64,000 nucleotides of DNA. Source: UBA1723 sp045629285. Lineage in GTDB: Bacteria > Bacteroidota > Bacteroidia > Bacteroidales > Paludibacteraceae. The notes beneath the pieces were generated by a model. The model was not told the DNA's origin. It ran no database searches and saw only the letters and a list, made by a program, of their open reading frames with translations. The stretch covers positions 1 through 64,000 of the forward strand of contig JAZQQY010000034.1 of assembly GCA_045629285.1 (NCBI GenBank), in the 5' to 3' direction. Both the position numbers and the translations under genes were made by a program. Shown one piece after another: positions 16,887 through 25,769 of the stretch. Within the stretch, counting starts at the first letter, position 1; the number at the start of each line of letters is the position of its first letter.

Positions 16887-18254
16887 ATGGCTGATATTCA
16901 AGCACAAGCAGCACAGGCAGCTTCTTCTGAACTGCAAGAGAAGGCTGGTGGTAAATCATTAGAGGCAGCTCTTGGAGCGCTTGCACGTTATGGTGGATTT
17001 GCATTCTTGGAGACTGCAATCGACGGTGTACAAAACATGAATCCTGATCGTAAAGCCCGCAAAAAGATGTTCCTAGTAGAGGAGCAGAAGAAGGGTGAGA
17101 GAAAGGAGTTGGCTAATAAAATCGACCTTTGGATCAACTTGCTGACTAACAGCAAGAACATCCCTGAGATGGTAGAGCAGTGTGAAGCAAAAGTTTCTAC
17201 TGTAGGTAGTCTATTGGCTAAGAATCAACTAACTGCTGTTGAAGCAGTGAAGGAGATGGAGAAGTCTTATCGTGCTATTCAGCTATTCTACAAGAATACT
17301 GAGGAAGCTAAATTGAGCAACATTTCTGTGATGAACGCTTCTATGGAGCAGTTGACAGATTTGGATAACAGCCGTTTCATCGACCACGTTGCTGACGAAC
17401 TAAAGCAGAACTACGACCGTTTGGATCTTCGTAACAACTACGGACTTCTTGTTGTCCCAGGTTACCTTGGTTCTAACATGGTGCTAGATAAGTGGTCAAA
17501 AATCGCCAATGCCAACAAGGTTATGTTGTTTACTGACTTTGCTGACTTGGATCACGCAGACGATGTTGTAGATTTGTTTACATCCGCAGATCACGCTGGT
17601 GGCGACACTTACAAGAGTAACACTGTAATGTGCTGTAACTGGTTGGTAGGACGTAATGCATACAAGGAGTTGGGCGAGGAAGACGATTTGCGCGTTTCTC
17701 CTGCTGCTGCATTGGCTGGTAAGGTTTATACAACTTTGATGTCTCAGGTTACAGCTGGTAAGAAATATGGTGCTTTGAACGAGGTTGAGTCTGTTGCTTT
17801 CCCTCTTCGTAAGAGCGAGATTTCTCAGTTGGAATCAATGGGATTGGTCCCAATGGTCAACGAGTACAGCAAGGTAATGGCATTCTCTGCTAAGACTTTG
17901 TTCAACGGTGACAACTTGGGTCTACAGACATATTCTGTCGTTCGTGTGTTCGACTACGTTACTAAGGTGTTGTTCGACTTCTTGAACCGTCGTTCATTTG
18001 AAAACTGGAGCGGAAAGACAGAGCGCGACCTTCGTTCTCAGATTGTTAAGTTCTTGGATGGTATCCAGGGTCCAGACAAGTTGATCGAGCGTTCTAAGAT
18101 TATCCGTTTGGAGCAGGATCCAAACCAGAAAGACAGAGTTTACCTTGATATTCACATCACTCCTTACTTCCCTGCTAAGAGCTTCGTAATCAAGCTTGAC
18201 GGTACTAAGGGAGACGATGAGGCTAGCTGGAACAGTGAATACGCTCAGGGTTAA
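16887..18254 (+). CDS. tssC: TssC, T6SS sheath large subunit
   Basis: This 455-aa protein has an N-terminal helical part and the conserved TssC core with RLDLRNNYGLLVVPGYLG, a long alpha/beta body, and a C-terminal beta domain (DPNQKDRVYLDIHITPYFPAKSFVIKL in outline) that forms the handshake with TssB. It is the main structural part of the contractile sheath. Base use is the least AT-rich in the locus, as expected of a highly expressed gene. Confidence 0.93.
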   Translation: MADIQAQAAQAASSELQEKAGGKSLEAALGALARYGGFAFLETAIDGVQNMNPDRKARKKMFLVEEQKKGERKELANKIDLWINLLTNSKNIPEMVEQCEAKVSTVGSLLAKNQLTAVEAVKEMEKSYRAIQLFYKNTEEAKLSNISVMNASMEQLTDLDNSRFIDHVADELKQNYDRLDLRNNYGLLVVPGYLGSNMVLDKWSKIANANKVMLFTDFADLDHADDVVDLFTSADHAGGDTYKSNTVMCCNWLVGRNAYKELGEEDDLRVSPAAALAGKVYTTLMSQVTAGKKYGALNEVESVAFPLRKSEISQLESMGLVPMVNEYSKVMAFSAKTLFNGDNLGLQTYSVVRVFDYVTKVLFDFLNRRSFENWSGKTERDLRSQIVKFLDGIQGPDKLIERSKIIRLEQDPNQKDRVYLDIHITPYFPAKSFVIKLDGTKGDDEASWNSEYAQG

Positions 18255-18286
18255 TAATTTTGACTATAATTTCATAATTATATAGA

Positions 18287-20185
18287 ATGCCACAGGATTT
18301 GAATCCCGTACAACCAAAAGTAAGACTCGATGGAGAGGAGATTTCTTTCGAGTCTTTGGTTTTAGAACAAAGTATGAATTCATGCCATCGTTTCGACGTG
18401 GTGTGTGAGTTTATGTCCCAAGATGAAATGTGGAAACAGACTCCTCAGAAATTGATGGGTCGTATAGGCGCACGCGTCTTGATTAAGTTTGAACATCGGG
18501 ATTCAGGTTCTCCGTATGAGTTTTCCGGGTGGGTTACAGATGTTCGCATCGACGCTTGGGAGAGTGAACCCGACTATGATTATTTAAATCATAGAAGTAA
18601 TCGGGTTCATATCATCGGAGAAGGCGATGTGGTGAAATTGGATGGTTCACGAGGAATGGACTCGTTTGTCGACAGTCAGTTGAAGGCAATTGTTACGCAG
18701 TCGACTCAAAGTGCGGGAATTCCTCTTGAATGTAATCCTAAGTTCAGTGGCGCACTTCCGTATGTGATGCGCTATCAGGAGAGTGTGTTTGCATTCTTGA
18801 ACAGATTGTCGAGCACATACAATGAAATGTTCTTCTACGATGGTAAGAGTCTGATTTTCGGACAGCCTAAGAAATCTCCTGAGGCTACATTATATTTCGA
18901 ACAAGACATTTTCAGCCTACGTACTCGTGCTACAGCTCTTCCTCACGAAGTGGCTGCGTACGATTATATTCACGAAAGTGATAAGGTGGTGTATGTCGAA
19001 GGAGCAAAAAAGGCAGGTCCTGGTTTGCTTGGCGATGTGATGAAAAACGCCGACCGTATTTTTGATGGCACTGAATTGATGAGTGCCGCATCTCCTATTA
19101 AGTCAGATTCCGACTTGAAGACGATAGTCGACAACAAGAGAGCATCTAACGATGGATCTATGCTTAGTGTCGAGGGTCAGACTCGTACGTGTCAGGTCGT
19201 ATTGGGAGGTATCGTTGAAGTGCTTTTCCCAGGCGATATGGGTGTGCCTTCTTTGGGCAGATACCGTGTTGTGGAGGTAGTTCATAGAGTAGATAAATCA
19301 GGTAACTACAGTAATCATTTTGTAGGTACTCCAGAAAATAAGGAATTTATTACACAAAGCTACCTGGATAACGTTAAGGCTTATCCGGAGATGGCTATTG
19401 TGAAAAGCAATAAAGACCCTAAAAACTTGGGTCGTGTACAGGTTCAGTTTGAGTGGCAGAGACGTGCCGGAAAGAACACAAACTGGATCAGAGTACAGAC
19501 ACCTGACGCAGGTGGTACGGGTAGAGAAAACCGAGGAATGGTGTTCATACCGGAAGATGGCGACCAGGTAATGATCGGCTTTGAGTTTGGTGATCCAAAC
19601 CGTCCATACGTAATGGGTAGCGTATTCAGCGGTCGTGAAGGAAAGGGTGGCGGAGAAAAGAATAATTTCCACACAATCCTGACTAAGAGTGGTCGTAAAA
19701 TCACATTGAATGATGCTGACGACGGAGGTATCATTATTGAAGATGCCAAGGGAAACAGCATTGAATTGAATGTGAAGGATAAAAAAATTACAATCATTGC
19801 ACCGGAAGATATCGTTTTGCAATCTAAGAATATCACTCTAGAGGCAAAAGAGAATATCACAGTAAAGGCAGGCAAGGATTACACTAAGAAGATTGATGGC
19901 CAAAGCTCTGTAGAAATCGCTAAAGACTCAACTCGTAAGGTTAAGGGTAAATATACTGAAACTGTCGATAAAGATGTTTCTTCTACGATCAAGGGTAAGA
20001 AAGAGACCAAGATCACTAAAGATTGTACAGAGAAGATTTCTGGCAAGTTGGATGTAAGTGTAACTAAAGACTGCACGGCAAACATCAAGGGTAAATTGAC
20101 TTGCGATGTGATGAGAGATGCAAAGATCAACTCTAAAGGTAAAGGTTACTTCCTTGCGCTTAGCAATGTCTACTTGGGTAAATAA
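18287..20185 (+). CDS. tssI: TssI/VgrG spike protein
   Basis: This 632-aa protein has a gp27-like N-terminal part with MRYQESVFAFLNRLSS (about residues 165-180), a gp5-like OB region with KNLGRVQVQFEW and GDQVMIGFEFGDPNRPYVMGSVF, and a C-terminal run of about 15-residue repeats (KDxT, KIxGK, residues about 520-610) that should form the triangular beta-prism needle. VgrG trimers tip the tube and bind PAAR proteins or effectors. There is no catalytic extension. The cargo genes that follow are likely loaded on it. Confidence 0.93.
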   Translation: MPQDLNPVQPKVRLDGEEISFESLVLEQSMNSCHRFDVVCEFMSQDEMWKQTPQKLMGRIGARVLIKFEHRDSGSPYEFSGWVTDVRIDAWESEPDYDYLNHRSNRVHIIGEGDVVKLDGSRGMDSFVDSQLKAIVTQSTQSAGIPLECNPKFSGALPYVMRYQESVFAFLNRLSSTYNEMFFYDGKSLIFGQPKKSPEATLYFEQDIFSLRTRATALPHEVAAYDYIHESDKVVYVEGAKKAGPGLLGDVMKNADRIFDGTELMSAASPIKSDSDLKTIVDNKRASNDGSMLSVEGQTRTCQVVLGGIVEVLFPGDMGVPSLGRYRVVEVVHRVDKSGNYSNHFVGTPENKEFITQSYLDNVKAYPEMAIVKSNKDPKNLGRVQVQFEWQRRAGKNTNWIRVQTPDAGGTGRENRGMVFIPEDGDQVMIGFEFGDPNRPYVMGSVFSGREGKGGGEKNNFHTILTKSGRKITLNDADDGGIIIEDAKGNSIELNVKDKKITIIAPEDIVLQSKNITLEAKENITVKAGKDYTKKIDGQSSVEIAKDSTRKVKGKYTETVDKDVSSTIKGKKETKITKDCTEKISGKLDVSVTKDCTANIKGKLTCDVMRDAKINSKGKGYFLALSNVYLGK

Positions 20186-20219
20186 TTGTTGCTACTGCGC
20201 TTAGACAATACTTCTCAGA

Positions 20220-21602
20220 ATGAGATTAGAGTGTGCTGAAAACGAAAAGACTAGTACAATAAATGTTTTGATGGGTGTTTTTTTTGATGACCATAATATC
20301 AAGCATAATATTGATTATTATCGCAATCAAAAAGAAAAAGACAATCGGTCAAAGTTTGTTGCATGGAAAGATTCCGATGAGACAGGCTATTCTAATGTAG
20401 CACATCTATACAATGCATATAAGCATACATTAGATGGAAATCCTGTTGGCGTTTTCAACTATGTGCGACGTGTATACACATCAATCTCCGATAATCATGA
20501 GAATGAAGCAGCCGGTAGAATCGATCCCGTAGAAGTTCTTAGAAAGGAGATTATTTCTAAGGTGCAGAAAGGATGCGAAAAAGTTTACAGAGATCTTGGC
20601 TATATAGTTGATGTCGCATCCGAAATAAAACCAATAGAGAAAGTAAATCTTTCATTGGATGTATATGGGGCAGGCAGTGGTGCTGCTGTTGCAAGATGCT
20701 TTCTGAATTGTCTTAATGAAACTCATTCAAACATTGGAGAAGAGAAGACATCTCTGATATCCTATTGGTTTGAACAACTTGGATATGAATGCACGCAAGA
20801 TGAAAAAGTGGATGTTTCTGTAGAGGTCCGTTTCGTTGGTTTATACGACACTGTCGCATCTTGCAAAGGAGATGACGACATAGATTTCAATAATGTATTG
20901 GATTTGGGCCTAGATGGCGGAAACTTTTCTGTTGACAAAGGTGTCCATTTTTGTGCTGCAAATGAATATAGATCGAATTATTCGTTAGTGTCTACGGATT
21001 CATATAATGAAAACATCGTTCAATACTTTTTTCCTGGTAGTCACCACGATATATGTGGAGGATATAAAAGATTGGTTCGGGAACGACTTGTGATGAATCA
21101 GATATTTAAGACTATTCGTTTTGATGGAGATCATCCGACAGAATTAAATGAAGTTCCGAACCATCTTAAAGAAGGATGGTGTTTTAAGTCTGAAGATTCT
21201 GAAGGTAATATAATTGAACCGTATAGAGAAGTATTGAATACGTATTCTCTTGTATTTCTGTTTCTTATGCTTTCTCAAACTGTAGAAGGCGGTTTTGGTG
21301 GAATGATAGATCAAAATGCGTTGAAAGTAACTAGAGAAATACTTGCTGATGACACTTTCATGGAAGAGGTTCAACAGCGTATGGATCTTGTAGTCGACGG
21401 AAAGCCTCTATATAGTTTATACGGCCAAAATAAATGTGACTTAGGAAAAACTGATTTGGAATTTCTTCCTCGTTTTAGGGAAGATGATCTAAATGGAGAA
21501 CTAGTCAGAAGATTAAGAGGCAGATATATTCATTTGCCGTCTTACATTGTTTTGGATCCTATTACTCATAAGTTAAAAATTAGAACAATTCTAAAAGGGT
21601 GA
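20220..21602 (+). CDS. Tle1/DUF2235-like alpha/beta hydrolase with displaced nucleophile
   Basis: This 460-aa protein resembles the DUF2235/Tle1 phospholipase family of T6SS effectors. The catalytic Asp region (FVGLYDTVAS, D210) and His region (FFPGSHHDICGGY, H275) are present, as is HFCAANEYR. The nucleophile elbow, normally GFSRG, reads GAGSG at 150-154: the serine position is glycine and the serine is shifted by one. It may be inactive, have altered chemistry, or serve another role. It follows vgrG by 34 bp and precedes a DUF2931-like gene, a pairing typical of lipase effector and immunity. Confidence 0.7.
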   Translation: MRLECAENEKTSTINVLMGVFFDDHNIKHNIDYYRNQKEKDNRSKFVAWKDSDETGYSNVAHLYNAYKHTLDGNPVGVFNYVRRVYTSISDNHENEAAGRIDPVEVLRKEIISKVQKGCEKVYRDLGYIVDVASEIKPIEKVNLSLDVYGAGSGAAVARCFLNCLNETHSNIGEEKTSLISYWFEQLGYECTQDEKVDVSVEVRFVGLYDTVASCKGDDDIDFNNVLDLGLDGGNFSVDKGVHFCAANEYRSNYSLVSTDSYNENIVQYFFPGSHHDICGGYKRLVRERLVMNQIFKTIRFDGDHPTELNEVPNHLKEGWCFKSEDSEGNIIEPYREVLNTYSLVFLFLMLSQTVEGGFGGMIDQNALKVTREILADDTFMEEVQQRMDLVVDGKPLYSLYGQNKCDLGKTDLEFLPRFREDDLNGELVRRLRGRYIHLPSYIVLDPITHKLKIRTILKG

Positions 21603-21607
21603 CATAT

Positions 21608-22726
21608 ATGGAGGAGTGTTTTTTAGGAGTAGGTACACCATATAAAGCCCCTGTAGATGTACTTTTTGCTATAGCGAAAATGTCTGATACAGAGGATCCT
21701 TACACTCCGATGTGTATGAGCGGATGGCAAAATGGAGCTATTGCTGATCTGGAGATGGGTGATCCTATAAATGGATTTCCAAATGGATTTGCTGCCGTTT
21801 GGTTGTCGTTGACGGAGAGAAAGGTGTATGAAATAGACGTTGATTTCTCTGATGCGATGAAAGATCATGTTGTTAAAACTATGCAAAAAGGTTTTAAGAA
21901 TAGACGAGGAAAAACGGTCTCATATACCCATTTTAAGGTTTCTTTGTTCCCCAACGGAATGGTTAAGTTGCATTTGCTATCCAACGGTAAAATTCTGTCT
22001 TTGGACTATGTAATTCAGGGAACGGAAACGTTGAATTATAATAATGCTTTTTTAGAACAATTTGGCAAAGACTCAAAGGTTAGTTCTGTAAATGATTATT
22101 GCGACATCTATTATAGAACAGAGGAACCTGAGGATAAGCCAGAAGAATTAGAGAATAAAGAAGATACTCCAGAGGATTCGGAGAAAACTGAAGTTTGTCT
22201 TCATCAGATGGCTGATTTTGTAAATCAGGAAGCTCTTCCAAATAAATTGTGGGAGAGGTACTTTACAAGATATGATTATTCGATTCGGTTTGACTTTGAG
22301 TCTCCAGATAGTTTCCTATATTTTTGGTCGCCAAAGTTTTCCAATGCAGAGTCATTTTCATGTCAATGCGGTGTGAATGATAAAGTGTTTATCAAACATC
22401 CTGCCGCTATCTGTTCTTTGAATTTTAAGTGGAGAGATGAATTTCACCGATATAATGCATTTTTCTATTTTAATGAGGATGAAATATTGCCTATATTTGA
22501 AAATGCTTTTGCATCTCATCCGTATCAAAGTGGAGAATTGATTATAAAAGTGAGCAAATACAATAATTTTTTCAAATTTGATTTGCGAATAGGTGAAGAT
22601 TTGTATCCTTTATATAAAACGGAGATTCGCGTCTTTCGTGAATTTTATGATGAATTGTCAGAGGATAGTAAATTGATATATAAAAACTACGAAGGAAATC
22701 ATAATAACCATTTTAATGGTCTTTAA
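21608..22726 (+). CDS. DUF2931-like protein, candidate immunity to the DUF2235 protein
   Basis: This 372-aa protein has an N-terminal half with GFPNGFAAVWLSLTERKVYEID and FKVSLFPNGMVKLHLL, the DUF2931 pattern (LPxxLxVxWxSxxExKFY, then a PxGxVxxW-like strand). A Glu/Pro linker (about 177-200) leads to a second beta-rich half starting WERYFTRYDYSIRFDFE, which may be a diverged second copy. There is no signal peptide or membrane segment. It lies 5 bp after the DUF2235 gene, so I infer neutralisation of that protein. The ATG at 21608 was chosen over a GTG at 21599 that overlaps the previous stop. Confidence 0.5.
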   Translation: MEECFLGVGTPYKAPVDVLFAIAKMSDTEDPYTPMCMSGWQNGAIADLEMGDPINGFPNGFAAVWLSLTERKVYEIDVDFSDAMKDHVVKTMQKGFKNRRGKTVSYTHFKVSLFPNGMVKLHLLSNGKILSLDYVIQGTETLNYNNAFLEQFGKDSKVSSVNDYCDIYYRTEEPEDKPEELENKEDTPEDSEKTEVCLHQMADFVNQEALPNKLWERYFTRYDYSIRFDFESPDSFLYFWSPKFSNAESFSCQCGVNDKVFIKHPAAICSLNFKWRDEFHRYNAFFYFNEDEILPIFENAFASHPYQSGELIIKVSKYNNFFKFDLRIGEDLYPLYKTEIRVFREFYDELSEDSKLIYKNYEGNHNNHFNGL

Positions 22727-22736
22727 TTTTTAGGAT

Positions 22737-23462
22737 ATGTATAACTTTGAAGAAATATCAGCTTCTTATGAATTCTGTACTTGTATCACATTTGCAGATG
22801 GACATAAAAGTTCATTCCGCAAGGTAGAACATATCGAGGCTATAAGAGATAAGTTTGGCTTCAAATTCACATTTGAAGGTAGTGAGGATGAGACTTTTGA
22901 TGGAAAGGAACCGGATGACTGGGGTGCCATTTTTCTTGAATTGGGCAAGAATCTCTATCCGTACACCTTACAAGTCGGAGAAAACGGTGAATTGATTGGT
23001 GTTCAGGATTTTGATGAACTGAAGGAGCGATGGTTGACAAGTAGAGATGAACTTCTAGAAAACTATGAGCACAATTTTGAAGTAAAGAAAGTCGCATTTT
23101 CTTATGCTTATTCTTTAAATTCGGAGAGAATGTTTCTTAGTTTGTTGAGACGAAATTTGTTTTTTCATCTGCTTTTTTGGCAAGACAATCTACCATCGCA
23201 AGAGATTGAAATAAAAGATTTTCCAGATATGTCTTCATTGTCTGTCTTTCTATTCCAACGAGGGATAGAAGAGAATGGGTATTTATGCTACAATGCAGAT
23301 ACAGTATATGAAAAGGATGCATACAATTTGGTAGGAGGAAATTGTACAATGAAAATTCGTAGAGGTGCAGATGGGTTACCAGATGATGTTTCTTTGGTTG
23401 CAAAAGTAGAGAAAAGATACAGGGGGTATTATACTGAAGAGATTACGTTAAGAAGGATGTAA
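22737..23462 (+). CDS. Unassigned T6SS cargo-cluster protein (possible adaptor)
   Basis: I do not recognise a family for this 241-aa protein. It is acidic and soluble, with aromatic segments (FGFKFTFEGSEDE, DDWGAIFLELGKNLYPY) and helices around LTSRDELLENYEHNFEVKK and MFLSLLRRNLFFHLLFW. It starts 10 bp after the DUF2931-like gene and its stop is 2 bp before the PAAR-like gene, so it is probably translated with that gene. Position directly before a PAAR protein suggests a loading chaperone or adaptor, but an immunity role is equally possible. Confidence 0.4.
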   Translation: MYNFEEISASYEFCTCITFADGHKSSFRKVEHIEAIRDKFGFKFTFEGSEDETFDGKEPDDWGAIFLELGKNLYPYTLQVGENGELIGVQDFDELKERWLTSRDELLENYEHNFEVKKVAFSYAYSLNSERMFLSLLRRNLFFHLLFWQDNLPSQEIEIKDFPDMSSLSVFLFQRGIEENGYLCYNADTVYEKDAYNLVGGNCTMKIRRGADGLPDDVSLVAKVEKRYRGYYTEEITLRRM

Positions 23463-23464
23463 TT

Positions 23465-25207
23465 ATGCGTAAAGTCTATTCATCAAAACCACAGCAAGAG
23501 TATATAGTAAAGGGTGCAATGGCAAAGTGCATATATGGTGTAGCACCTGCCATGTTCAATACTATATTGGACAACATGTTTGTAAATTTCAACGGAAAGT
23601 TGACCGCTACTACTATGTCGATCGGGCCTTGCTTTCCTACATTTGGAGTATGCAACATGGTGCCGAGTATGCCCAAACCTTGTACGTGCATGATAGCAAA
23701 ATGGGATTTGCCTGATAGTTTTGTTACTATCAATCGTATTGCTCATCCTTTGACGAAAATGAGTATGGGTCAATGTGCTTTGGGTACCCCAATGTGTATC
23801 TCTTTCATAACTACGGGTCAGTTTCCTGTTCCTGGAGTCCCTGGAATTGCAGCTCCGTCTGCACCTCTTCAGACGGCAGTGTCTCCACTGGCTCAGAATG
23901 AGATGCCGGTGAATAAAATTCCGTTGTTGATCAGAATCGAAACTAGAGATTCGGACGGAAAGATTATTACAAATATTCCAGAAAGTGGATATGTGACATT
24001 TGTCGCTTACACACAAGCACATGAGATAGGAGATCCTGTTAAATTTAAATATAAAGGATTTGGTCCGTTTACAGCTTACGTTAATTCTAAACAGACAGCT
24101 TATGCAAGAGATTGTTATGTGGGATCTTCTGTAGATAACGACAATGATAGCAATAGTCATTCTGACAATGCAAGTTCTAAGGGAGATAACGCTAATCCAA
24201 CGGATTCCAATTCAAGTGAAAAGGATTTGTCGAAAGATTCTGTTCAACCCCAAGAAGCTCCAAAAGACAAGATATCGGAACCATTGCTTGATGATGAAGA
24301 AGCAATGGAAAATATTGATCTGAATATATTTGGACGAGACGCTTGGGATGATCCTGAAGATGGATTCGGTTATGATTTTGAGCATGGAAATGTCGACATG
24401 GATAATATGTCTCGGGAGGAGTTTATTGCAACATATCGTCGTGTTAATAAAGGAGTGGCAGGTATCAAAGTAAAGGACAAGGATGGCAAAGATACAGACG
24501 AACCTGTCACAAGCATTGATGGTATACCAGCGGTAGAAGAAGATAGACCAGCTCTTAGTGATGATGAATTCCAAAAAATGATAGCAATTCGTCATAAAAT
24601 TTACGATAAGAATAGGCCGAATGAAAATACCGTATTTCAAAAGGTTGTTTGTTGTAATAGAAACTTGTCGGATTGGATTGAAGAAGCAAATGAAAATGCT
24701 ATAAAATATGAAGGATTGGCGATGGCTGGATCTACTCTTTTAGCTAAAGATGGAAAACACCTTAAGACACCTGCTGATTATTATGATGGGTTGCAGTTGA
24801 ATTATGGAGATCCGAGTTTCAACAATTATTATCCGCCACCTCCTCCTTATATGTATGTTGTGCGATACACAACGACAGAACCTGAAAATGCTAAGATTCC
24901 AGTACACAACATAGAAGAAGTACCGGAAGACATACGAGGTGATTTCTTCCCAATGAAAGGTAATTCTTATCCTTTTACAGGAAATGGTTTTACTCCTGCA
25001 ACAGGAGTTGACGAAAATGGAAATGAGCGTTTAGGTACACCAGAAGTTGTAGCTAGACCTCCGCAGCCAGTTGATAAAGCAGTCATTGTTCGTATAGATT
25101 CGGAAGGAAATGAAGTGATCGTTGGATACAGTGTTGAAAGAAAAATCAACGGGAAAAAAGTTAAACAATTTGTTTTAAAGGAGAAACTAGAGCATGAGGA
25201 TATTTAG
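23465..25207 (+). CDS. PAAR-like DUF4280 spike-tip protein with long extension
   Basis: Of its 580 aa, residues 1-140 form a DUF4280 PAAR-like domain with many Cys and Gly/Pro turns (VKGAMAKC, SIGPCFPTFGVCN, PKPCTCMIAKW, GQCALGTPMC). Residues about 155-220 form a strand-rich linker with IPLLIRIETRD. A Ser/Asp/Asn-rich acidic linker (about 222-275) is followed by an extension of about 300 residues containing PPPPPYMYVVRY and a basic end. PAAR proteins sharpen the VgrG tip and carry effectors. I cannot recognise a toxin in the extension; the part after residue 360 is the most structured. The next gene overlaps its 3' end by 14 bp. Confidence 0.7.
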   Translation: MRKVYSSKPQQEYIVKGAMAKCIYGVAPAMFNTILDNMFVNFNGKLTATTMSIGPCFPTFGVCNMVPSMPKPCTCMIAKWDLPDSFVTINRIAHPLTKMSMGQCALGTPMCISFITTGQFPVPGVPGIAAPSAPLQTAVSPLAQNEMPVNKIPLLIRIETRDSDGKIITNIPESGYVTFVAYTQAHEIGDPVKFKYKGFGPFTAYVNSKQTAYARDCYVGSSVDNDNDSNSHSDNASSKGDNANPTDSNSSEKDLSKDSVQPQEAPKDKISEPLLDDEEAMENIDLNIFGRDAWDDPEDGFGYDFEHGNVDMDNMSREEFIATYRRVNKGVAGIKVKDKDGKDTDEPVTSIDGIPAVEEDRPALSDDEFQKMIAIRHKIYDKNRPNENTVFQKVVCCNRNLSDWIEEANENAIKYEGLAMAGSTLLAKDGKHLKTPADYYDGLQLNYGDPSFNNYYPPPPPYMYVVRYTTTEPENAKIPVHNIEEVPEDIRGDFFPMKGNSYPFTGNGFTPATGVDENGNERLGTPEVVARPPQPVDKAVIVRIDSEGNEVIVGYSVERKINGKKVKQFVLKEKLEHEDI

Positions 25208-25703
25208 AGGTCATTTTGACGAAATCGTAAGAATAGACAATAGAGAGTTTCTGATTTGGAAAGATACTATTATTGGGTTCGCTCCTGAGTTAAAGGATAT
25301 GGGCTTCAAGTATGATGCAAAAGACAAGTGTTATTTTCGTAAGTTTGATTTTGACGAAATTGATTCGGCATATATGGTTTATGGAAATTATGCTATGTAT
25401 AAAGGGCTTCGTGCTAGAGTCGGTGAATATAAAGAAAATACCGGTGAAATTTATATTATGTTCGACGTAGAAGAAGACGGAGAAGCGGCTGGTATTACTC
25501 CGTTCATAGATTATAATGACAAATGTTACCGCTATTATTATTCCTATGTTCCAGAAAAAGATATAACAGATATCTATGAGGTACGTAAACCTTTTAAGGA
25601 TTTCCCGTTTGAATGTCCTAGAATTGTTTTTCATAAGAAGGATGGAGTGTGGTTGCCTTGGCATGACTATGGTACGCTATTGAAAGATGATGAGTGGATG
25701 TAG
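25194..25703 (+). CDS. Unassigned small protein coupled to the PAAR-like gene
   Basis: This 169-aa protein is soluble, acidic and aromatic (YRYYYSYVPEKD; HKKDGVWLPWHDYG) with no recognised domain. Its start lies inside the end of the PAAR-like gene, and AAAGGAGA sits 9 nt before the ATG. The 14-bp overlap suggests production in step with the PAAR protein, so it may be its cognate immunity protein if the extension is toxic, or a chaperone. Nothing in the sequence decides between these. Confidence 0.45.
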   Translation: MRIFRGHFDEIVRIDNREFLIWKDTIIGFAPELKDMGFKYDAKDKCYFRKFDFDEIDSAYMVYGNYAMYKGLRARVGEYKENTGEIYIMFDVEEDGEAAGITPFIDYNDKCYRYYYSYVPEKDITDIYEVRKPFKDFPFECPRIVFHKKDGVWLPWHDYGTLLKDDEWM

Positions 25704-25769
25704 TTTGTATGTCTGTTCTTTCATTTTATTAAAAATCAAGCAAACTATTTCATTTTGAAAAAGCATAAT

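Noticed and set aside
18255..18262. TAATTTTG before vgrG as a promoter
   Set aside because: No -33 element at the right distance, and it overlaps the end of tssC in an AT-rich gap; it may be chance.
23483..24160. 225-codon minus-strand frame opposite the PAAR-like gene
   Set aside because: Composition is Cys/Ser/Arg-rich, as expected from the antisense of a Cys/Pro-rich gene; no start signal.
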